NCBI GenBank assembly: GCA_023376005.1
Contig: CM042147.1
Location: forward strand, 115,431,494-115,495,493
Length of the DNA: 64,000 nucleotides
Source: Doryteuthis pealeii
Lineage: Eukaryota; Mollusca; Cephalopoda; Myopsida; Loliginidae
Direction of reading: 5' to 3'
The notes under the pieces were generated by a model. The model made no database searches and was not told the origin of the DNA. It saw nothing but the letters and a program-made list of their open reading frames with translations. The translations under genes and the position numbers were made by a program. This document shows, one piece after another, positions 22,855 to 33,835 of the stretch. Each line of letters starts with the position of its first letter. The stretch's first letter is position 1.

Positions 22855-23600
22855 ATTTATAGTGGATGCTCCGAAAGTAATGCCTCCTGTTTATTTCCAT
22901 GGAAACTATAACAGATAGAAGGAGCTCAATAATACCATTGGATAGAGCAAGTTTTCAGCTACATTACACTATTTGTCCACATAACAAGCCAAAAGTAATT
23001 CATAGTGGATGCACCGAAAATAATGCCTCCAGTTTATTTTTATGAAAACTATAACAGATAATGGGCCGGATTAGCTCAGTCGGTAGAGCGTTCGGCAAGA
23101 AACCACAAGGTTCCTAGTTCGATACCGGTCCTCGCCAACTCAGCGTATGAGTAGCACAGGGATCTGTGCGGTAAAGTAAGGAGCTGATGGTAGGTGTGGC
23201 ACTCCACCTCAGATGCTAAAACAATCTCCTTGGTCTAGTGCTATTGAAAAGGGGATAGACTCCCTCGCTGACTTGCTGATACCGACATTAGGCCGCCCCG
23301 ACGACTTTACTTTACTTTATAACAGATACAGGGAGCTCAATTAGTTAGGGCAAGTTTTCAGCTACATTACACTATTTGTCCATATAAAAAGCAAAATTTT
23401 AAGAAAACAAGTAATTCATAGGGAATGCACCGAAAATAATGCCTCCAGTTTATTTTCAGGAAAACTATAACAGATACAGGGAGCTCAATTGGATAGGGCA
23501 AGTTTTCAGCTACATTACACTATTTGTCCACATAACAAGCAAAATTTTAAGAAAACAAGTAATTCCTAGTGGATGCACTGAAAGTAATGCCTCCTTCCTG
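22855..23600. repeat. ~140 bp tandem repeat, interrupted by a SINE-A
   Basis: Units begin with CCGAAAGTAATGCCTCC or CCGAAAATAATGCCTCC (about 22,872, 23,010, 23,428 and 23,578) and contain AACTATAACAGATA, TTTTCAGCTACATTACACTA and TTTGTCCA. The CCGAAAGTAATGCCTCC word resembles mariner-type terminal repeats (recollection, unverified). The array is repeated at 47,260-47,970. Confidence 0.65.
23062..23316 (+). mobile_element. SINE-A, full length
   Basis: GGGCCGGATTAGCTCAGTCG start, box B GTTCGATACCG, complete body and CGACTTTACTTTACTTTATA end. It lies inside a tandem-repeat unit. AATAACAGATA-like sequence on both sides suggests a target duplication (ATAACAGATA before and after). Shared with 47,455, so it predates the split of the two blocks. 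Confidence 0.9.
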
Positions 23601-23825
23601 CCAATTTTTTTTCAGGCTTTCATCGCCCAAATTTAGGGGCACATGTTATACATAAGTATGTGTTGCATACAAATCATTATGTTATTTCTATATTTCTAAA
23701 AAAAATTTTATAGAGAATGAGGTTCATAAAAAGATTTATAAACATTTTGCATTAATAAAATTACAAGGGCGAGTCAGAAGTTTTGCAATATTTTGGTGCA
23801 TACTAGTGTGGTATATTGGTTTTAA

Positions 23826-24470
23826 TAAGAAATAGAAGCACCATTTCAGCCATTGTTTTAATAAGAAACAGAAGCACCATTTCAGCCATTGTTTTGATAA
23901 GAAACAGAAGCACCATTTCAGCCATTGTTTTGATAAGAAAATGGAAGCACCATTTCAGGCATTGTTTTTGATAAGAAATGGAAGCACCATTTCAGCCATT
24001 GTTTGAAAGAAAACAGAAGCACCATTTCAGCCATTGTTTGATAAGAAATGGAAGCACCATTTCAGCCATTGTTTTGATAAGAAACAGAAGCACCATTTCA
24101 GCCATTGTTTTGATAAGAAATGGAAGCACCATTTCAGCCATTGTTTTGATAAAGAAACAGAAGCACCATTTCAGCCATTGTTTTGATAAGAAATGGAAGC
24201 ACCATTTCAGCCATTTTTTGATTGCACCATTCAGTTTGATAAGAAATGGAAGCACCATTTCAGCCATTGTTTTGATAAGAAACAGAAGCACCATTTCAGC
24301 CATTGTTTTGATAAGAAATGAAGCACCATTTCAGCCATTGTTTTGATAAGAAATGGAAGCACCATTTCAGCCATTGTTTTAAGAAATGGAAGCACCATTT
24401 CAGCCATTGTTTTGATAAGAAATGGAAGCACCATTTCAGCCATTGTTCTAGGAAACTGAAGTATTGTTTC
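23826..24470 (+). repeat. 36 bp minisatellite, about 17 units, open in several frames
   Basis: The unit is TTTTGATAAGAAATGGAAGC followed by ACCATTTCAGCCATTG. AACAGAAG and AATGGAAG versions alternate loosely. Thirty-six bases equal 12 codons, so units keep frame on both strands (minus: MAEMVLPFLIKT repeated). Some units are shortened. Scattered relatives at 25,020, 26,155 and 26,430 (GTATTGTTTCGACCATG, ACTTGTGGT) look like the parent sequence. Confidence 0.85.
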
Positions 24471-24527
24471 GACCATGATTTACTTGTGGTAATAAAAAGG
24501 CGGAAGTGGTTATTCCACCAGCTCATG

Positions 24528-24918
24528 TGACATAAATAACAAAGGGAATTGTGACTAGAGTAGTAATATATATATTTACCAACCCCTCCACATGAGCAGG
24601 ATGTAACACAAGGTCAATTTCTTAAGCGGAGTTCAACAGGTTTCAATTCAGAGTTTTCCTTCTCCTAGACCAGTTGCCTAAGCAAGGTTAAAGAGCCCAG
24701 TCTGCCCTACTATTTATCCATAGCTGGAGGGAGAGTAGGATTCATACCTTTCCCCAAGGGTATTAGCGCAAAATTAAATGCAATTACCACATCCAGGATT
24801 TGAACTCGGGGCGACGAGTCCATTTCCCATAACTTTAACCACTACACCACGCGCTTCCTGAGTAGTAATATAGTTTTGGTTACAGACAGACAAACACACA
24901 ATTGCCATTATAATAAGA
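24528..24918 (-). mobile_element. Helitron-like 5' fragment split by a SINE-B
   Basis: On the minus strand it reads TCTTATTATAATGGCAATTG, then GTCTGTCTGTAACCAAAAC, and stops soon after. Only the first ~100 bp are present. SINE-B is inserted at 24,571-24,860. Confidence 0.7.
24571..24860 (-). mobile_element. SINE-B with 12 bp target-site duplication
   Basis: AGTAGTAATATA flanks it at 24,559-24,570 and 24,861-24,872. The minus strand starts CAGGAAGCGCGTGGTGTAGT, has box B GAGTTCAAATCC, and ends GGTAAATATATA. The clean duplication fixes both ends of SINE-B at about 290 bp. Confidence 0.9.
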
Positions 24919-25300
24919 TATAGATAGATTCAATTAAAAAGATATATATATATAATTGCATTTTCAGGACCGTTGCTATTTGTGTTTGATGGGTGCTCTG
25001 CAACTTGACCTCGGAGGGGTACCAGTATTGTTTCGACCATGTTTTACTTGTGGTTATAAAAAGGTGGAAGTGGTTATTCCACCAGCTCATGTACAACTGG
25101 ATTACGTGTTGTGTTGTTCATTCGCTAAAGCAAGCTTTATTTTACTTACTTATTTGTTTGTTTATGTATGTATTAATTTTTTTTATTAAATAAAGTGTTT
25201 TATTTTACTTATCTAATTGTTTGATTATGTATGCATTTATTTTTTTATTAAGTAAATCTGTGTCAGAATACTCAGAACAGTCCTGGACACCCGAGCAGAC

Positions 25301-25346
<46 letters not shown>

Positions 25347-25516
25347 TAATTAATTAATTAATTAATTAATAATAATAAAAACTTTGCAGAAACTAAAAAT
25401 ATGAAATATAAATCTTAGAATTAGTCCCTTTATATTTCAAATAAGAATCTAAAAAATAAATTTTATCTACCAATTAGGTATTTTCTATACATATTGTTTT
25501 ATTTATTTATTTATTC

Positions 25517-25572
<56 letters not shown>

Positions 25573-26995
25573 GTTTTTTTTGTTATTGATTAAATTACAT
25601 ATGAAATATATTTTGCTGTTTTTTTTACTGATGCTCATTATGTTACTACTTTTCTACTAAAACAAAAATTTGACCTTATAGGAATGTTTATCGGAGGAGA
25701 AATTAACAAAAATGCCAATTTTAGAACCCCCCAAAAAAAGAAGGTTTTATTAGTGAACAAGTCAAGTTACATTAAAGAAAAAACAAATTTTTAAAATTAC
25801 AACAATACCTTTTGTCAATTTTCCATTTTGACAGTGAGGGGGAAGTATTTGAGAAAAATGAACCTAAGTTGAAAAGATAGTCCATATAGTGGAAACACAC
25901 TGACACTAGGATAAAGAAAAAGTCTTCTGAGAAATGAAAGGAACCATCACTATTGGTTTCCTTGTAAAAAGTACAGCTACAAACAAACAACTTCTTAGGC
26001 AAATTTCACCTTATTTATTGAATGACCCTTGTAATATACAAAGGTGGACTGAAAAGTTCATATGATCCTGTTTTCTGCTGTTGATGATTTCTGTGACCAA
26101 TGGGATCCAAGCACTGCAGCACCAATGGAAGAAGTGTGTGTGTTGTATATTGGTTTTAATAAGAAATGGAAGAAACATGGCTGTTCGCTGGTTCCCTATT
26201 GCAAAAGGACCAAGTACCAGTCTCAGGGTTGGTTCACAGACAAAACAAAAGATGGAAGGGGTGTTCACGTAGTGATTTTCAGTGTAAACCAGTGATATGT
26301 GCAAGAGGTGCTGCCAGCTTGTGGTTGGAGAGCAGCTGTGAGCAGATTAACGTAGGCAAAGAATTAAAACTAAATGAATCTTACAAATTCTTATAGCTAA
26401 TGATGACAGTTTAAATATTTTCAACCGTTTCAGCCATTGTTCAAGGAAATGGAAGTATTGTTTCAGCCATGTTTTACTTGTGGTAATTGAAGAATAATTA
26501 AAGTTCCAATTACCGTCGAACTGGGAAGATAAGGCAACAAACGGTTTTTAACTTAAATACAAACGCGAATGTCACAAAGTCTACTGCAGAATGACAGGAT
26601 ATATATAAGACTCCACAATGTCATTCAAATCAAGTAGTCAAGCAGAACTCAAGGAATGGAATGACCTAAATCACCCAAATTCATGAATGGATCATTCTTG
26701 ATTTCTATATATACCAACTGTCTTGGACACTGCTTAAGTTGTACTTAGTTAGCTGCTGTTATTCAAACCAACAGTAGACTTACTGACTTACTGACTTCAA
26801 TAGTAATAATAAGGCAGGTGTGGTTATTCCACCATCTCATGTATGGATTACATGTTGTGTTGTTTATTGACTAAGCAAGCTGTGACAACTAGTTTGTCGA
26901 GATCAAATCACTTTAACCTATGGTGGGTAGTATCATGGTAGTTGGTGTGCTGACATATTGTACATTCCTTTACACTATATGGGATTTGTAACCAA
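24919..26995. other. low-copy DNA with (AAT)n/(ATT)n, no gene
   Basis: (AAT)n with (AATT)n at 25,300-25,375 and (ATT)n at 25,524-25,572. Two stretches (24,960-25,110 and 26,430-26,860) share GTTTTACTTGTGGT and GGTTATTCCACCA with each other and with the end of the minisatellite. Short open frames exist, but none repeats or matches a family I know. Confidence 0.5.
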
Positions 26996-27280
26996 AGTGT
27001 GGTGTAATGGTTAAAGTCATGGGAAATGGACTTGTCACCCCGAGTTCAAATCCTAGACATGGTAATTGCATTTCACTTAGCGCTAATACCCTTGGGAAAG
27101 GTATGTATCCTACTCTCCCTCCAGCTATGGGTAAATAGCAGGGCAGACTGGGTTCTTTAACCATAGCTAGGTAACCAGTCTAGGACAAGGAAAACTCTGA
27201 ATTCAAACCTGTTGAACTCCGCTTAAGAAATTGACCATGTGTCGTATCCTGCTCGTGTGGAGGAGTTGGTAAATATATAT
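26996..27280 (+). mobile_element. SINE-B, near full length
   Basis: GTGTGGTGTAATGGTTAAAG box A, GAGTTCAAATCC box B, complete body, end GGAGTTGGTAAATATATA. Only its last ~120 bp remain in the second block (48,148-48,270), because the 3.4 kb difference ends inside it. Confidence 0.85.
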
Positions 27281-27568
27281 ATGGGATTTGAAAGCCACAC
27301 AGATAAACATACAACATAGTCTAATTCAGGAACTTATCCTTTACAAGTTCAAACTGAGCCACAACACCACAGAAGAAACCAAAAACATTTCTTGTGCGAA
27401 AGGTGAAGGTGCTGTTGATCACAGCACAATAACCAGATAGTAACAGAAATTCTGTCAGAAGAAAGGAATAAAGACAAGAAAAATATTTTGTTTAAAAGGT
27501 TTTTTTTATTACAGTGTGGCGCAAAGGGTTTGCTAAAACTTAATGTTTTTAGCGGTCTTTAAGTCACA
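27281..27568. other. low-copy DNA, no gene
   Basis: Shared with 48,271-48,558. No coding or RNA signal recognised. Confidence 0.45.
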
Positions 27569-28194
27569 TCTTATTATAATGGAGATTGTGGGTTTATCTG
27601 TCTGTAACCGAAAGTATATTACTATACAAGTCATAATTCCTTTAGTTATTGACATCATGTTCTCCATTATTTTATTTTTATTTAAACCTCAATTATTAAT
27701 AAAATTGTTTTACATTACTTACACTGTTGACCATATCTACATTCTAATAACATGCAATTGTATTTATATATACAACAAAATAGAGGTTTACAGTATGAAT
27801 GGGAAGGCTAATTTGCATATTGATCTTAAAAAATTGATTTTAATAAATATATGCTTAGTATTATTGATTTCTAATTGTTTGGTTTTATCTTATTGAATAT
27901 GAGCAAAAATCTCTTCAATAAATCTTAAAAGAAATCCCTTAACAATAATAAATAACTGTAATATTATTCTTTACTTCCTATTTTAACTAAACAGTTTAAT
28001 TAGGAAAATTTACCAATGAAAGATGGGAGTAACGGAAAATGATGGAAGAGTTAGTTTCAAAGTTGTTCTATTTTTCAATCATACCCCCTCTGTTCAAAAT
28101 CTTTTTATCTACATTCTTATTCAGTTTCATTAGCCTTTCTAATTTAATACCATATTTTATTATAAAATACCCGGAGGGTGCATATATTTGCTAG
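27569..28194 (+). mobile_element. Helitron-like element
   Basis: TC start after A, CTAG end followed by T. The left hairpin arm is partly lost (ATACCCGGAGGGTGCAT remains). The counterpart at 48,559-49,168 has lost the whole hairpin, so the two copies decay differently. The 117-codon open frame here is AT-rich Helitron body and not a gene. Confidence 0.8.
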
Positions 28195-29006
28195 TATATA
28201 TAAAGTAACAACTAATGAACACTTATCTTTGTTGAGTTCTTTTGGGGTGAAGAATTGCGGTCGTGTATGCTATTATGTTCTCCGAAAGTTGGGGTGCTGT
28301 CTGTGGTGATTCTAGTAGTCAGCGGTGGTAGCTGCTGTCAGGTTCTGTTCTCTTAGAAGGAATATTGGTCCCTCTCTTTTTACCTGTATGGTGGGATATT
28401 TCAAGGTTCACTATCTATTCACCTCAGAACAGCCAGGGATGTTCACACAGTTATTTTTCAGTGTAAACAAGTGACATGTGTGAGGGTCACATTAGTGGGA
28501 GAGCAACTGTGAGCGGTTTAAAGTTGTCACATCCTACCCATAGCGAAATGGTTGGGTAAATACCTCCTTAACCACCCCCCGCCACGGGCAAGATGTGACA
28601 AAAATACTTTTAACTGCTAACAAAACTTTTAAGAAACATTACACAAATAATGAACGTACAATATATGCAATTTCTGAACCATAGGTGAGTTCACATATCA
28701 GGTGACTTGCACTACTTGTTACTTAAATGGTCATCCATTTAAGTATTGAAAAATATTGTGGTTAATTTAAATCCTTGTTTTAACAAAACCAGTTTAATAA
28801 ATAATCATTTGGTGTTATTGATTTATAATATTACTGTTTTATGCCACCAACGTATAAAAATCAATCCTATAAATGATTTTATATAGAAACAAATAAAAAT
28901 ATTATTAAAATAAGTGCAATCTTTTTATATGCATTCTTATTTAATTTTGTTAGTCTTTCTAATTTGATATATTTAATTACATTAAAACTTAAGTACTTCT
29001 GCTAGT
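28195..29006 (+). other. low-copy DNA ending in a decayed Helitron
   Basis: 28,195-28,700 is unassigned, with GAAATGGTTGGGTAAATACC reminiscent of a SINE end. About 28,720-29,006 resembles the 3' half of the Helitron family (TGGTGTTATTGATTTATAAT, TAGTCTTTCTAATTTGATAT, ending CTGCTAG) without a hairpin. Confidence 0.45.
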
Positions 29007-29590
29007 CGGGATGTTTGCCATTGTCCACTACTTTTACTGTTCTCCCTGTAGGGATGTCTTATCACTCCGCCCACTGTTGCTGTTCTGAGGATTTGGGTCT
29101 CCTGCTAGTCCCTACTTCTGGAATCTGTCAGGGGAGGATAACCCATATTTTTCAAAATAGGCTATGGACTACAGAGAATTGCATCTCACCCACACCAAGT
29201 TAAACTGCCAATAATCTTTCAATAAATTTGGTATCATTTTGTTGGGTTTATGATCATTCTATTCACAAATCCAATTAGAATTTTTAAAATTATGTAAATA
29301 ATGATTTCCCTAAAGGCAGAAAAATTAAATCAATAATTAAATCAATATATATAATGGGGAAAAATAATTAAACAACACTTGAATATGAAGGCAAATCAGG
29401 AAACTTGGGATTACAAAAGAAAGAAATATGCTCTGAGTCTTTGATTGATTTTAATGGCATGATAACCAGTTGGGTTATTTTAAGTCTAAAGTTTATAGAA
29501 TCACATTCATTGTATATTCACATCTACATTTTGTGTGTAGTTATTTCTTCGGAGATTTCTAGAATACACTGACTGTATTCCTTGAAGGAG
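29007..29590. other. no gene or recognised repeat
   Basis: Low-copy sequence shared with 49,983-50,570. A short frame near 29,015-29,200 is conserved only as well as its surroundings. Confidence 0.45.
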
Positions 29591-29765
29591 GGGTAAGACT
29601 CGTCACTCAAAAAAGTGGTATCCTGGGTATAACATTGCATCTGATGATGAGGTTCCAATTCTGGTGAGTGTGGAGTAGCTCTTAAGTCCCATTACTCCTA
29701 GGTCAACTCTGACCCAGAGTGTTAGGGACTGTTAGAGTTGCATCCATGGTTTAAATTGATCTTTT
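29591..29765 (+). mobile_element. element C fragment
   Basis: Contains GATGATGAGGTTCCAATTCT, GGTCAACTCTGACCCAGAGT and CATCCATGGTTTAAAT, matching the middle of element C. Shared with 50,580-50,750. Confidence 0.6.
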
Positions 29766-29955
29766 TTAAAATTATTAGTATTGGATAGGAATACCATATA
29801 ACTGTAAATTATTTGTATTAAGAATAGTTAATTAATAGTTAATTATTAGTATTGGATAGGAATACCATATAACTTATAATAGTTAATTAATAGTTAATTA
29901 TTAGTATTGGATTGGAATACCATATAACTGTAAATTATTTGTATTAAGAATAGTT
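29766..29955 (+). repeat. short tandem triplication, single in the second copy
   Basis: ATTAGTATTGGATAGGAATA with CCATATAACT follows three times, separated by AGTTAATTAATAGTTAATT. The second block (about 50,748-50,810) has one. The expansion happened after the two blocks separated. Confidence 0.75.
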
Positions 29956-30036
29956 AGTTGAAACTTTAAATGTTTTCTAAGAATTATCTTTATTTAAAAG
30001 GGTTTTATAATTTGCTTGAAGCATTGTGTATATATT

Positions 30037-30201
30037 GGTTTGGAGGATGATTTTGAAGGCTATCACAATGTAGGTGTAAAGAAAAAATAAGGTAACAATG
30101 GTGTTGTTTGTTAAAATCACATGTTAACAAACAACACCATTGTTACCTTATTTTTTCTTTACACCTGCATTGTGATAGCCTTCAAAATCATCCTCCAAAC
30201 C
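30037..30201. repeat. long near-perfect hairpin (~75 bp arms)
   Basis: From GGTTTGGAGGATGATTTTGA to its reverse complement ending CATCCTCCAAACC, with a short centre around AAATCACATG. It contains GGTGTAAAGAAAAAATAAGG and GTAACAATGGTGTTGTTTGT arms. The counterpart at 50,887-51,052 has a matched change in both arms (GAGGTTGATT and AATCAACCTC). Confidence 0.9.
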
Positions 30202-30399
30202 ATTATTATTTACTTGAAATCATATAACTGTGTGCAAACAAATGACTATTATCAAATAGAAATGATTACTTGAAAGCATATAATTATTAATATTACATAG
30301 GAGTATTTGAGTTGAAAATGGAAATGAATCCGACAATATGTTGAAAGGATACATAAATAAAGGAAAGAAAACGTTGAATGGATAAAATTGATTCAATGA

Positions 30400-30546
30400 T
30401 TTACCAACAGGTGTTTCGGCCAGGAGTTTGTTCATGTACACATTGCATTCTATTTATTATTATTTTGAATATGAAATGAAATAATGATAATAGAAAATTA
30501 TAAAATATCTAAGTATACAAAGTAAAACGGCCTTCTTCAGGGTAAA
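30400..30546 (-). ncRNA. hammerhead-like motif with a very long helix II loop
   Basis: Minus strand: UUUACC, CUGAAGA, A, GGCC, ~100 bases, GGCC, GAAA, C-ACCU-G, UU, GGUAAA. Helix I is 6 bp (UUUACC/GGUAAA). Helix III is two pairs with an ACCU loop. Helix II is GGCC/GGCC closing AT-rich filler that may be an insertion. The counterpart 51,253-51,397 keeps the same parts. Confidence 0.5.
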
Positions 30547-30811
30547 ATGTTTGATATTTGAAATTAAAACGGTCAAAATAGAGTGAATTTTGAAGTGTTT
30601 GAAAAAATGATTTTTTTTGAAAATTATTTAAGATGCTTACAGTTGGAGAAATTGAGTGATGTTTGATGACATTTAGAGAATAAAGAATATTCGGTGAAGA
30701 GTGACATTTGAAAAAAAGGGGGAATTTTTAATTTCATAACTAACATTAATGACATGTGCAAAGAAAAGTTAAGATTCTGTTAATATATGATTCAAATTCA
30801 ATTCAATTTAC

Positions 30812-30920
30812 CACACAGACCCCGGTGCTACTCATACACTGATTTGTCGAGGGCCGGTATCAAACCAGGAACCTTGTGATTCCTAGCTGAATGCTCTACC
30901 GACTGAGCTAAACCAACCCT
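30812..30920 (-). mobile_element. SINE-A head and part of the body
   Basis: Minus strand GGGTTGGTTTAGCTCAGTCG with box A, box B GGTTTGATACCGG and the CTACTCATACACTG segment (plus strand), then truncation. Shared with 51,650-51,760. (ACT)n at 30,961-31,014 follows. Confidence 0.75.
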
Positions 30921-30975
30921 TGGGGGAATCATGAAAATACCTAATCCCTGAATCTCAGACTACTACTACAACTAT

Positions 30976-31013
<38 letters not shown>

Positions 31014-31014
31014 G

Positions 31015-31370
31015 ATTATTAAAATATAAAAAAAAGGATATTACAAAAAAATACTTAATCTCACAGCTAAATACTGATATCTGTCAACTCAATGGATTGA
31101 GGCTGTTTCTACTGATTTCGTATTTTCAACGTGTCTCCGTTTAGTAATTTTGCACCTGCACAGCAAAGGTAAATGCACTATTTTGAGGAATTGTCATTGA
31201 GGCATTGCTGGCATTTTCCAAACTAGGAAGCAACCAAGCATTGCCTTTGGCAGTCAATTTATGAAATAAGTAATCCCGGGAAACAGCTGATAATCCGATA
31301 TTGTGACAGACAATCTATGTCAACCATAATGTTTTATACAGGAAATAGGGTTTAAAGAAAGATGTATTGC
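31015..31370. other. no gene or recognised repeat
   Basis: Low-copy sequence shared with 51,840-52,190. No gene signal. Confidence 0.45.
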
Positions 31371-31422
<52 letters not shown>

Positions 31423-32370
31423 TCACTTTCTTCTTCTTCTTCTTCTTTCAAAACTTAGAAAACCTAGAAAAAGAAAGGAAAAAAGAGTAACAAGTAATAC
31501 AATAAAAAAGACTGAGAGAAAAAAAGAAACAGACAAAAAGAAAGAAAGAAAGAAAGAAAGAATAAACAAAAAAGAAGAGTAACAAGCAATAGGGCTGAGA
31601 GAGAAAGAAAGAAAGGAAAAAAAACAAATGAGAAAAAAAGAAAAGAAAGAAAAAGAAACAAACAAGAAATAAACAAAGGAAAAATGAAGAAGAGTAACAA
31701 GTAATAGGATAAGAAAAGAAAAAGAAGAAGAAACAACCAAAAAGAAAAAAAGAAACAAACAAACAAAAAGAAAAATAAAGAAAATAAAACAAAAAGAAAG
31801 AAAAAGAAACAAACAAACAAACAAACAAAAAAAGAAACAATCAAACAAGAAGGAAAATGAAACAATCAAACAAAAAAGAAAGAAAAAGAAACAAACAAAC
31901 AAAAAGAAAGAAAAAGAAAGAAAATAAAACAAAAAGAAAGAAAAAGAACCAAACTAACAAAAAAGAAGGAAAAAGAAACAATCAAACAAAAAGAAAGAAA
32001 AAGAAACAAACAAACAAGAAGGAAAAAAAATAAAAGAAAGAAAAAGAAACAAACAAACAAACAAAACGAAAGAAAAAGAAAGAAAATAAAACAAAAAGAA
32101 AGAAAAAGAACCAAACTAACAAAAAAGAAGGAAAAAGAAACAATCAAACAAAAAAGAAAGAAAAAGAAACAATCAAACAAGAAGGAAAAAAAAAAGAAAG
32201 AACAAGAAAGAAAATAAAACAAAAAGAAAGAAAAAGAAACAATCAAACAAAAGAAAGAAAAAGAAACAATCAAACAAGAAAAAAAAGAAACAAAAAAAGA
32301 AACAAAAAGAAAGAAACAAAAATGCAAACCAAAATAAACAAAGAACAAAAAGAAAGAATATAAAACAGCA
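31371..32370 (+). repeat. (ATT)n, (CTT)n and an A-rich purine-biased tract
   Basis: (ATT)n to 31,422 and (CTT)n to 31,446, then about 0.9 kb of GAAAGAAAAAGAAACAATC-like units ~20-28 bp long. The minus-strand frames (FLFLFC...) are composition artefacts. The second block has a longer version (52,190-53,720). Confidence 0.85.
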
Positions 32371-33052
32371 TAACTAACATTAATTCTCATAACAATGACT
32401 ACAAAATTCATCTTTTTGTTTTGCTTCCTATACTAAAAAACAAAGAAAAAAAGACTTTCCCAAAATGTGATGTCTTGTTGAAAGTATTCTTGTTGTGCAG
32501 TGTAGATTTTTACAGATTTTTTTAAGGCAAGCATGAAATTGGCAGCTTTCATTTCCTTCTCTTCCTTCCAAAAACCAAAACTTCCCAAGGATGTGATGAC
32601 TTACAGAATTATTGTTGTTGTGTGTCGCAGATTTCAAAGAGAAAGATGGCATGTTAAAAATCAGAAACTTGTCTTTGCTTCCCATTTTTTTTAAATTCAA
32701 AAGATGAAAATTTCTCAGGATCTGATGATTTGTGGAATTTTTCTTCTAGTAAATGTTTTCTTGTTTAAAGTGAAAGCGCATTTGGTCACAGTTACTTTTG
32801 TCTCACCTTAGGTAATAGAGAGATATTCTGAGAGTTGAAAATTTTGTCAGCCTTGATCAAGTTTGGGCACTAGATTTTTGTCCCATTTTAAATTCACTAC
32901 TTTTACTTGTAACAAAACTGGGGCATATCATATTGCCTTTGACCTTGTACCAGACTATGTTAATCTTAGTAAATATAAAGTCGACTAGCCTTGGAGCAAT
33001 GGTTAAGCAAGCAAGCTCGTCTGACAGACTTTTTGTCATGTAGTATAATCAA
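32371..33052. other. low-copy DNA with a weak internal repeat
   Basis: Three similar stretches (about 32,450, 32,575 and 32,700) each have a CCAAAATGTGATG- or CTCAGGATCTGATG-type core followed by TTGTTGTG or TTCTTCT. This points to an old ~125 bp tandem repeat. No gene is supported. Confidence 0.45.
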
Positions 33053-33056
33053 GTAT

Positions 33057-33578
33057 TGTTACGTAGTGCCTTTTCTTGGACGGCACTATATATCTATACG
33101 TTATATACTTCCTTACGTCTTACTCTTATTCTTGTCGTCTATTCTTCTGGCCGGATCTGGTATATCTTCTAAGGTCTGGTATTTCTTCTAAGGTCTCGTC
33201 TGGTCTTCTATTGAGGATTCCGGGTCTCTGTGGGGATCACTGCTTATCAAAAGCCTTGTGCTATTGTTAGCTTTTAGTAATAACAACAAGACTTCGATTT
33301 ACGATGTTGTTACTTTATTCGTAGTTTCCCCAGACCAGACAACTGCGCAGTCAGCTCACATCTTGCTAGCTTCGCTTCTAAGTTCTAACTGACTACTTAC
33401 CCCTTAAACCGGAAGGGGCTTTCTATCGGGGTTCCGTTTCTCACGGTTCTCCCCAGAACGCAAGGTGAGAGTGAGGTCAAACGCTGTCACTCACTCTCAA
33501 GGCCATCAGCTGTACTGATCGCCATAAGGATTTCTATACTACCTTAAAAAGATATTAGGGATCCATAATTATGTAACA
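33057..33578. mobile_element. solo LTR, 522 bp, present only in the first copy
   Basis: Begins TGTTACGTAG and ends TATGTAACA (TG...CA with a short inverted end). It is flanked by GTAT at 33,053-33,056 and 33,579-33,582. The matching site in the second block has a single GTAT (54,411-54,414) and no insert. Inside are a TATA-like CTATATATC and T/C-rich stretches. Length, ends and 4 bp duplication suit a Gypsy- or BEL-type LTR left by recombination. No internal domain remains, so the class is inference. Confidence 0.85.
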
Positions 33579-33582
33579 GTAT

Positions 33583-33835
33583 CTCTCTAGATACCGCACA
33601 TTTGTAGCGTTGGATCGTAAAGTTAACCTAACATTAGCAATTTAATTCTTTAAGAATTCCCTCTTTAAAAAAATAGATATTAAATTGGCAATTTCTTCTT
33701 CTTCTTCTTCTTCTTCTTCTTCTTCTTCTTCTTCTTCTTCTTCTTCTTCTTCCCGCCCTTTCTGTTCCAATCCATCAATAGCAAATTTGCAATAATGTTC
33801 AAAAAATGTAAAAAAAAAAAAAAATCAATGGGGTT
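33583..33835. repeat. (CTT)n microsatellite and low-copy DNA
   Basis: (CTT)n at 33,690-33,752, with ~20 triplets. The second block has a much shorter run (54,517-54,545). The poly-A at 33,811 adjoins the next SINE. Confidence 0.8.

Larger units (their letters stand above)
23766..27157. other. 3.4 kb segment absent from the second copy
   Basis: In the second block ATTAATAAAATTACAA (48,135) is followed directly by sequence matching 27,158 onward. The junction falls inside the SINE-B at 26,996. The segment holds a 36 bp minisatellite, a Helitron fragment with a SINE in it, (AAT)n tracts, and low-copy DNA at 25,380-26,430 and 26,500-26,990 with no gene. Insertion or deletion cannot be decided here. 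Confidence 0.75.

Noticed and set aside
23826..24470. CRISPR array
   Set aside because: Units of 36 bp are contiguous with no unique spacers, in an animal-type genome. It is a minisatellite.
27543..27896. 117-codon frame shared with 48,533-48,886
   Set aside because: It lies inside the Helitron-like body, is AT-rich, and changes as the noncoding parts do. Other copies of the element do not keep it open.
31423..32411. Minus-strand Phe/Leu/Ser frames of 130-200 codons (also 52,234-53,691) and the plus Lys-rich frame at 53,259
   Set aside because: The purine/pyrimidine-biased tract causes them. Lengths differ between the two block copies and frames are not kept.
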